Assembly: GCF_030269685.1 (NCBI RefSeq)
Contig: NZ_BSTT01000002.1
Span: 186,001 to 250,000, forward strand
DNA length: 64,000 bases
Reading direction: 5' to 3'
Source of the DNA: Actinomycetospora sp. NBRC 106378
GTDB lineage: Bacteria; Actinomycetota; Actinomycetes; Mycobacteriales; Pseudonocardiaceae
The notes under the pieces were generated by a model, which saw nothing but the letters and a program-made list of their open reading frames with translations, had not been told where the DNA came from and did not search any database. Within the stretch, counting starts at the first letter, position 1, and each line of letters opens with the position of its first letter. Below, piece by piece: positions 58,508 through 64,000 of the stretch. The position numbers and the translations under genes were made by a program.

Positions 58508-59501
58508 GACCACCTCCTACGCGGGAGCGTCCGCCCACTACCTGTCACCGCACCGTCGGGACCCCGTGAAGCGGTTCTGGGAGGAGCCGGTCAATCACCG
58601 CATCCTGGCCCGCGCCCTCGCGTTCGTCGAGGGCGACCCGGTGCGGGTGGTCGACGTCGGGTCGGGCACCGGCGACGGGCTCGCCCTGCTGGAGGCGGTC
58701 ACCGACCGGCCGCTGGACTACACCGGCATCGACCCCGACCCGGAGATGGTCGCGACGGCGGGCGCCACCCACGAGGGCCGCGCCGGCGTGCGGTTCCGGC
58801 AGGCCGACGTGCGCGACGACCTCGCCCTCGCCCCTGACCTGTGGCTCTCCGCCGGCGCCCCCTGGTCGCACCTCGACCACGACGAATCCCGCACCACCCT
58901 CGTCCGCCTCCTGCGCGACGCCGCCCGGCGCGACCGGCCCACCGCCGTCGTCGTCGACACCCTCGGCCGCTGGTCGCCGGAGTGGCCGGCGCACTGGGCC
59001 GACGAGCGCTGGGACTACCGCATGTCGTTCTTCCAGGGCGCGGGCGACGACCCGGTCGCCGCGCCGATGAGCACCCACACCCGCTGGTCGATCGACGCCG
59101 CGGTGCTCGAGGCGGACGTCCCGCTCGCGGCGCTCGAGTTCCACGACCGCGCGATCACGGTCGGCCGCCACACCTCGACCGCCGCCTTCCACCCGGGCCT
59201 GCCGGACTACCGCGGCCTGGTCAACGCCCTCTACGACGGCGACGTCGAGCTCGACCTCACGGAGCTGGCGCTGCGCCCGCCGTCGGGAACGGCGCCCGCG
59301 GAGGTGGAGGCGTTCTTCGCGGCGTTCGCCGCGCTGTGGAACGCCCGGCTGGACCGGGCGATCGAGCAGGAGGCGGCCCTCGGCCGGTCCCCGTCCCGAC
59401 GACGGGTGCTGGCGGCGGATCTCTGCGCCCTCGAGCACGGCGCCGCGCCGGGGCTCGGCGTCGGGCACTCGCTCATCGCGCTGATCGTGGTCGCACCGTG
59501 A
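58506..59501 (+). CDS. SAM-dependent methyltransferase (class I fold)
   Basis: 331 residues. SAM motif VVDVGSGTGDGLAL (about 40-53), acidic loop GIDPDPEM. A C-terminal extension of about 120 residues is unusual for the small class I type. ATG 58506 lies in a CATG shared with the divergent SRPBCC gene; an internal GTG at 58566 is an alternative start. Substrate unknown. Confidence 0.75.
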   Translation: MTTSYAGASAHYLSPHRRDPVKRFWEEPVNHRILARALAFVEGDPVRVVDVGSGTGDGLALLEAVTDRPLDYTGIDPDPEMVATAGATHEGRAGVRFRQADVRDDLALAPDLWLSAGAPWSHLDHDESRTTLVRLLRDAARRDRPTAVVVDTLGRWSPEWPAHWADERWDYRMSFFQGAGDDPVAAPMSTHTRWSIDAAVLEADVPLAALEFHDRAITVGRHTSTAAFHPGLPDYRGLVNALYDGDVELDLTELALRPPSGTAPAEVEAFFAAFAALWNARLDRAIEQEAALGRSPSRRRVLAADLCALEHGAAPGLGVGHSLIALIVVAP

Positions 59502-60088
59502 GGGGGGTCCTGTTCGACTTCGACGGGCTGCTCGCCGACACCTACCCGGTCTGGCGCGCGGCGTCCGTCGCCGTGGTCCCGACCTGGACCGAGGAGGACG
59601 AGCGGTCGCTGCACGGGCTCGACACGGAGACCGCGATGACCCGGCTCAGCGCGCGGGCCGGGCGGGAGGTCACCCGCGAGGAGATCCTGGGCGCCTACCG
59701 GGAGCGGATCGACCAGGTGCGGCTCATGCCGGGGGCGGCGGAGCTGGTGCGCTCGCTCGACCTCCCGCTGGCCGTCGCCTCGAACAGCCCGACCGACCTC
59801 GTCGGCGAGCAGCTCGTCGCGCTGGGCCTCGGCGACGCGTTCGTCGCGGTCGTCGGGCTGGAGCCACCCCTGGCCCCGAAGCCCGCGCCGGACCTCTACG
59901 AGGCCGCCGCGCGCCGGCTCGGCCTGCTGCCGGGGGAGTGCGTGGCGCTCGACGACTCCCCGGCGGGCGTGCTGGCCGCGGCGAGCGCGGGCTGCCGGGT
60001 GATCGGCGTGTCCGCCGCGACCCTGCCGGTGGACCGGCAGGTCACGTCGCTGACCGAGCTCGTCGGCGTCGGCACCCCGGAGTGGTGA
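59498..60088 (+). CDS. HAD-superfamily phosphatase, beta-phosphoglucomutase-like
   Basis: 196 residues. FDFDGLLADT (nucleophile Asp), SNSPTD, Lys in APKPAPDLY and DDSPAG give all four HAD motifs. A cap domain lies between motifs I and II. Hydrolyses an unknown phosphate ester. GTGA overlap with the methyltransferase. Confidence 0.9.
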   Translation: MRGVLFDFDGLLADTYPVWRAASVAVVPTWTEEDERSLHGLDTETAMTRLSARAGREVTREEILGAYRERIDQVRLMPGAAELVRSLDLPLAVASNSPTDLVGEQLVALGLGDAFVAVVGLEPPLAPKPAPDLYEAAARRLGLLPGECVALDDSPAGVLAAASAGCRVIGVSAATLPVDRQVTSLTELVGVGTPEW

Positions 60089-60134
60089 CCGCCGGAATCC
60101 CCACGCGGCCCGGTCCGGCCACGTCGTACGGTGC

Positions 60135-61280
60135 GTGATCGTGTTCGCCGTCGATCTCACGCCCGACCTCGTCCGGGGTGCCCTCGAGCTGGAACCCACC
60201 CCGGCCGGCCTGCGCCCGCACCGGCTTCCCGCCTGGGCCCGCGCGCAGAACGTCGAGCCGCAGCTCGCGATGGCGGAGTCGCAGCCGTCGGGGGTGCGGC
60301 TCGCGTTCCGCACCGGGGCGACGACGGTCGAACTCGACACCCACCGCACCGTCCACTCCTACCGCGGCCTGCCGCCGCGCCCGGAGGGCGTCTACGACCT
60401 CGTCGTCGACGGCGAGGTCCTCGCCGCGGCGAGCACCACCGGCGGGACGGTCGTGGAGATGGACCCGATGACCGGCGAGACGGTCACGACGGCGGGCCCG
60501 CCCGGCACAGTTCGCTTCGCCCTGCCCGACGGCGAGCACGACGTCGAGATCTGGCTGCCGACCCACGAGACGACCGACCTCGTGGCGCTCCGCGCGGACG
60601 GGCCCGTGCACCCGACGTCGGGACGGGGTCGGCGCTGGGTGCACCACGGCAGCTCGATCAGCCACGGCTCGAACGCCGCGTCACCGACCGGCATCTGGGC
60701 CGCCGTCGCCGCCCGCGCGGCCGGGGTGGAGCTGACGAACCTCGGGTTCGGCGGCAGCGCGATGATCGACCCGTTCGTCGCCCGGACGATCCGTGACCTG
60801 CCGGCCGACGTGATCAGCCTGAAGCTCGGGATCAACGTGGTGAACGGCGACGTCATGCGCCGGCGCGCGTTCATCCCGGCGGTCCACGGCTTCCTCGACA
60901 CGATCCGCGAGGGGCACCCGACGACGCCGCTGCTGCTGGTGTCGCCGATCTTCTGCCCCATCCAGGAGGACACCCCCGGGCCGGGGAGCATGTTCGTCGT
61001 CGACGGGCGGCTGCACTTCGGCGCGACCGGCGACCCGGCCGACGTCCCGGCGGGACGGCTCACGCTGCGGGTGATCCGGGAGCTGCTGGCCGCGATCGTG
61101 GCGCAGCGCGCCGACGACCCGCACCTCACCTACCTCGACGGTCGGCAGCTCCACGGGGAGGCCGACGAGGCGGAGCGGCCGCTGCCCGACGCGCTGCACC
61201 CCGACCCCGCGACGCACCGGGTGATGGGGGAGCGGTTCGCCGCGCTCGCGTTCGGCGAGGGGGGTCCGCTCGGCGGCTGA
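60135..61280 (+). CDS. SGNH/GDSL-family hydrolase with N-terminal beta domain
   Basis: 381 residues. The C-terminal half is SGNH: WVHHGSSISHGSNA (nucleophile Ser), GFGGSA, KLGINV and the final DALHPDPATH with catalytic Asp-His. The N-terminal 160 residues form a jelly-roll-like module as in carbohydrate esterase-type members. No signal peptide. GTG 60135 or 60141 are both possible, given TACGGT at 60127-60132. Confidence 0.85.
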   Translation: MIVFAVDLTPDLVRGALELEPTPAGLRPHRLPAWARAQNVEPQLAMAESQPSGVRLAFRTGATTVELDTHRTVHSYRGLPPRPEGVYDLVVDGEVLAAASTTGGTVVEMDPMTGETVTTAGPPGTVRFALPDGEHDVEIWLPTHETTDLVALRADGPVHPTSGRGRRWVHHGSSISHGSNAASPTGIWAAVAARAAGVELTNLGFGGSAMIDPFVARTIRDLPADVISLKLGINVVNGDVMRRRAFIPAVHGFLDTIREGHPTTPLLLVSPIFCPIQEDTPGPGSMFVVDGRLHFGATGDPADVPAGRLTLRVIRELLAAIVAQRADDPHLTYLDGRQLHGEADEAERPLPDALHPDPATHRVMGERFAALAFGEGGPLGG

Positions 61281-61324
61281 TCCGGGCATCCTGCGGGCTC
61301 GCGACGACGAGGGGTGGCCCGACG

Positions 61325-61756
61325 ATGCTGCTCGACCCGAACGACCCGCTGCTGGCCCACGCCCACGAGCGGCTGCACGACGAGCCGGTGATCTGGCTGG
61401 CCACGAGCCGCCCGCACGCCGTGCCCGTGTGGTTCCGCTGGGCCGACCCCGCGCTGACGGTCTTCAGCCGCCCCGACACCGCCAAGATCGCGCACCTGCG
61501 CCGCGACCCGCGCGTCGCGCTGAACCTCGACACGGCCGCGCACGGCACGGACGTCGTCCTGCTCGAGGGGCGGGCGGAGCTCGACGCGACCCCGGTCGGC
61601 GAGGAGGCGTTCGCCCGGAAGTACGCGGAGATGCTGGGGGAGCAGTCGTTCGCGGACTGGCGGGAGACCTTCTCGCTGGCGCTGACGATCACGGTGCGCC
61701 GGCTGGTGGTGTGGCGGGCGGGCGCGGACGGCCTCGAGCAGCGGTCGGTGCCATGA
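61325..61756 (+). CDS. Pyridoxamine 5'-phosphate oxidase-fold protein (F420/FMN type)
   Basis: 143 residues with the split-barrel pattern HAVPVWFRWADPALTVFSRP and VALNLDTAAHGTDVVLLEG. In actinobacteria this subfamily commonly uses F420 (TIGR03618/TIGR03667-like). Substrate unknown. ATGA overlap with the next gene. Confidence 0.85.
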   Translation: MLLDPNDPLLAHAHERLHDEPVIWLATSRPHAVPVWFRWADPALTVFSRPDTAKIAHLRRDPRVALNLDTAAHGTDVVLLEGRAELDATPVGEEAFARKYAEMLGEQSFADWRETFSLALTITVRRLVVWRAGADGLEQRSVP

Positions 61757-62256
61757 TCGGCGCCGTGACCGAGGTGCTCAGCGCGACGGACTTCCGCGCG
61801 CCGATCGACGACCGCTGGTTCGACGACTACGTGGTGGGCGAGACCTACGAGTACGGGAAGCTCGCGCTGGCCGCCGACGACATCGTCGAGTTCGGCCGGC
61901 AGTACGACCCGCAGCGCCTCCACACCGACCCCGCGTGGGCCGCGACCGGGCCGTTCGGCGGCCTCATCGCCAGCGGCTGGCAGACGGCCGGGCTGATGAT
62001 GCGGATGTACTGCTCCCACTACATCTCGGCGGTCGCGAGCCTCGCCTCCCCTGGCGTCGACGAACTGCGCTGGCCCGCGCCGCTGCGCCCCGACGAGTCC
62101 GTGCGGCTGCGGACGACGGTGCTCGAGTCGCGGCTCTCGCGCTCGAAGCCCGACCGCGGGATCGTGCGGACCGGGATCGCGGTCCTCACCGACGACGACC
62201 GCGCGGTGCTGACCGGGATCGCGATGAACATGGTGGCGGTCCGCCCCGGGTCGTGA
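61753..62256 (+). CDS. MaoC-like hotdog-fold hydratase
   Basis: 167 residues. FGRQYDPQRLHTDPAWAATG and FGGLIASGWQTAGLMMRM carry the Asp/His hydratase site of MaoC/R-hydratase proteins. Probably hydrates an enoyl-CoA. Its stop abuts the stop of the convergent IclR gene in TGATCA. Confidence 0.88.
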   Translation: MIGAVTEVLSATDFRAPIDDRWFDDYVVGETYEYGKLALAADDIVEFGRQYDPQRLHTDPAWAATGPFGGLIASGWQTAGLMMRMYCSHYISAVASLASPGVDELRWPAPLRPDESVRLRTTVLESRLSRSKPDRGIVRTGIAVLTDDDRAVLTGIAMNMVAVRPGS

Positions 62257-63033
62257 TCACGCGGCGTCGTGGCCCCCGCGGAGGCGGCGCGAGATCGCGC
62301 CGGCGATGGCGACGACCGCGGCGCGCACGGTCTCCGGATCGAGCTCGCCGGGGGGACCGACGACCGAGACGGCCGCAGCCGGGTCCGGCGTGCGACCGAA
62401 GACCGGCGCCGCGACCGACGCGTAGCCGGGACCGGCCGAGCGGGCGATGGTCGCGACCCGGTCCGCGCGGACACGGGCGATGCGCCTCTCGAGTGCGGCC
62501 CGGTCCACGAGCGCCCCCTCCGGCTCGATGCGGTGTTCGCGGGCGGTGAAGCCGTGCCGGAAGTCCTCGGGCGCGAACGCCAGGAGGGCGAGACCGACGC
62601 CGGTCCCGGCCAGCGGGAGCCTGCTCCCGACCGGGTAGATCGGGCTCCGGTCGTCGACCGGGGACAGCAGTTCGATCAGGACCGCCTCGTCGCCGTCGCG
62701 CACCCCGAGCAGGACGTGGTGCCCGGTCGCGCCGTGCAACTCCTCGAGGTAGGGCAGGGCGATCGACCGGAGGCCGTGACCCCGCGGGGCACGGGCGGCG
62801 AACTCCAGCATCCGCAGGCCGATGGTGAAGGTGCCGTCGTCGGCGCGCTCGAGCAGGCCCAGGTCCGAGAGCCGCCGTGCGAGGCGCAGCGCGGTCGAGG
62901 GCGAGAGGCCCGAGCGACGGGCCAGCTCGGCGAGCCGGAGTCCCCGTCCGGACGCGTCGAACGCGTCGAACAGCCGGACGGCACGGTCGAGCAGCGGTTC
63001 GCCGACCGGCGGCTTGCGTCCCCGGGACGACAC
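62257..63033 (-). CDS. IclR-family regulator
   Basis: About 258 residues. Winged helix (LLDRAVRLFDAFDASGRGLR ... SGLSPSTALRLARRL) and IclR effector domain (SVDDRSPIYPVGSRLPLAGT-like region). The open frame reaches 63060, but that start would lie inside the operator palindrome. GTG 63033 or 63042 are more plausible and neither has a strong ribosome-binding site. Divergent from an amidohydrolase it probably regulates. Confidence 0.85.
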   Translation of the reverse strand: MSSRGRKPPVGEPLLDRAVRLFDAFDASGRGLRLAELARRSGLSPSTALRLARRLSDLGLLERADDGTFTIGLRMLEFAARAPRGHGLRSIALPYLEELHGATGHHVLLGVRDGDEAVLIELLSPVDDRSPIYPVGSRLPLAGTGVGLALLAFAPEDFRHGFTAREHRIEPEGALVDRAALERRIARVRADRVATIARSAGPGYASVAAPVFGRTPDPAAAVSVVGPPGELDPETVRAAVVAIAGAISRRLRGGHDAA

Positions 63034-63043
63034 GGAGCGCACT

Positions 63044-63060
63044 GTGCCACTGAATGGCAC
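63044..63060. promoter_or_regulatory. IclR operator candidate
   Basis: GTGCCA-CTGAA-TGGCAC is a perfect 6+6 palindrome with 5-bp spacer, located in the IclR-amidohydrolase divergent region, 41 bp before the amidohydrolase ATG. IclR proteins bind palindromes of this kind. Confidence 0.6.
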
Positions 63061-63100
63061 GTTCCGGGGCGCGGGGACGGGAACCGTCGACGATCACCGC

Positions 63101-64000
63101 ATGACCGACAGCACGGCGACGTCCCCGGCGACCCGCGACGCGACGGACCGCATCGATCTCCATCACCACTACTTCCAGCAGTTCGGGGACGCCCCGGCGT
63201 CCGACGTCACGGCCGCCCTCGCCGCGGTGGCGCGCTCGACCGGCTGGCGGATGCCGGCCGAGAACGTCCCGTGGAGTCCGGAGAAGAGCATCGCGGCGAT
63301 GGACCGGCTCGGGGTACGGCGCGCGGTCCTGTCGGTGCCCCAGGGCGGCAACGAGGCCGACGCCGACCACCGCCGGGCGGTGCGCCTGCTCAACGACACC
63401 GCCCACGCCGCGGTCGCGCGCCACCCGGAGCGGTTCGCCTTCTTCGCCAGCGTCCCCGTCCCCCTCGACCCGCAGGCCGCGATCGACGAGATCGCGCGCG
63501 GCCTCGACGAGCTCGGCGCCGTCGGTGTCACGCTCACGACGTCCTACGGGGAGGGCGACGACGCGCACTACCTGGGCAGTGACGTGTTCGACCCGGTGTG
63601 GGAGGACCTCGACCGCCGCGGTGCCGTCGTCTTCGTGCACGGCGACCAGACCCCCAACCGCAACCGGTGGCCGAACCGCTTCCTGCCCCTGCCGGTCACC
63701 GAGGTGCCCAACGAGACCTACAAGGCCGCCGCCGACCTCGTCACGACCGGCAAGAAACGCGCCCTGACGAACACGAGGATCGTGCTGTCGCACTCGGGCG
63801 GGAGCACGCCGTTCCTCGCCGCCCGGGTCGCGGGGCTCAGCCGGTACCTGGGCACCGCGCTGTCGGAGACCGAGCTGATCGACGACTTCCGCTCGTTCTA
63901 CTACGAGACGGCGCTCTCCGGCTTCGAGACGAACCTGGCCGTGCTCGAGTCCTTCGTCCCGGCCGACCACATCCTGTTCGGCACCGACTTCCCGGCGGTC
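63101..64000 (+). CDS. Amidohydrolase-2 family protein (3' end outside window)
   Basis: The first 300 residues are present and the frame is still open at 64000. DLHHHYFQQ (first metal HxH), VHGDQ, LSHSGGSTPFLAAR and FGTDFPAV match COG2159-type metal-dependent hydrolases/decarboxylases (ACMSD or gamma-resorcylate decarboxylase-like). Probably acts on an aromatic or heterocyclic acid. Controlled by the divergent IclR. Confidence 0.88.
   Translation, partial: MTDSTATSPATRDATDRIDLHHHYFQQFGDAPASDVTAALAAVARSTGWRMPAENVPWSPEKSIAAMDRLGVRRAVLSVPQGGNEADADHRRAVRLLNDTAHAAVARHPERFAFFASVPVPLDPQAAIDEIARGLDELGAVGVTLTTSYGEGDDAHYLGSDVFDPVWEDLDRRGAVVFVHGDQTPNRNRWPNRFLPLPVTEVPNETYKAAADLVTTGKKRALTNTRIVLSHSGGSTPFLAARVAGLSRYLGTALSETELIDDFRSFYYETALSGFETNLAVLESFVPADHILFGTDFPAV

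Overview
The window is about 72% G+C actinobacterial chromosome, coding-dense, with GTG starts, 1-8 nt ATGA/GTGA gene overlaps and several leaderless genes. A mycothiol-type DinB enzyme, an AftB-like arabinofuranosyltransferase, an ini-type (IniB plus two dynamins) locus and a block hrcA-dnaJ-rsmE ... phoH-ybeY-hlyC-like-era ... recO-uppS ... zur ... glyS ... dgt ... dnaG together suggest a mycolata-related or Pseudonocardiaceae-type organism (Pseudonocardia/Actinomycetospora-like). That placement is inference from gene content and codon use. No transposase, integrase, phage gene or CRISPR array is visible, so this reads as core chromosome with a few accessory catabolic islands.

Layout. 1-3716: end of an alpha/beta hydrolase, a sirtuin and an orphan CoxL/XdhA-type molybdopterin subunit. 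3970-12623: an ini-like envelope-stress locus, in which a transmembrane Hsp70-like ATPase and a coupled LuxR regulator on the minus strand face away from an IniB-like protein and two dynamin-like GTPases on the plus strand. 12816-23768: housekeeping run of hrcA, dnaJ, rsmE, a lipoprotein hydrolase, an ABC-F ATPase, phoH, ybeY, a CBS/CorC membrane protein, L-2-hydroxyglutarate oxidase and era. 24064-28655: DUF4190 protein, recO, uppS, a YbjN-like protein and a BCCT transporter. 28817-29898: a membrane protein-arsR-furB (zur-like) operon on the minus strand. 29972-36648: monooxygenase-like protein, glyS, XdhC-like protein, YdcF/SanA protein, dgt and an AftB-like glycosyltransferase. 37038-39650: three consecutive roadblock/LC7-like proteins without the usual GTPase or kinase partners. 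39749-40270: gamma-carbonic anhydrase. 40277-46695: a GntR-controlled catabolic cluster (ThDP enzyme, PaaK-like ligase, a frameshifted gluconate-2-dehydrogenase subunit 3 and a GMC flavoprotein). 46773-48977: FlK-like thioesterase, TetR and a cupin/hydrolase fusion under a two-operator promoter. 48988-54866: dnaG, small conserved genes, tRNA-Asn and a Pit phosphate transporter. 54962-62256: mostly small metabolic enzymes. 62257-64000: IclR regulator divergent from an amidohydrolase that runs off the window.

At the DNA level there are three families of short palindromic intergenic repeats (A: 1239 and 46704; B: 15038 and 23781; C: two near 23910-24056, one at 28724, one at 50913). A separate 89-bp inverted-repeat element lies at 39641. 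A dispersed motif, CCCGACGNCGGG, occurs at least 19 times on both strands and in all reading frames. Clear operator candidates sit at the GntR, TetR and IclR genes. The main candidates for undescribed biology are the transmembrane Hsp70/LuxR/dynamin locus, the orphan roadblock triplet, the ThDP/ligase/GMC cluster and the dispersed motif. All coordinates and alignments were worked out by eye, with no database search.
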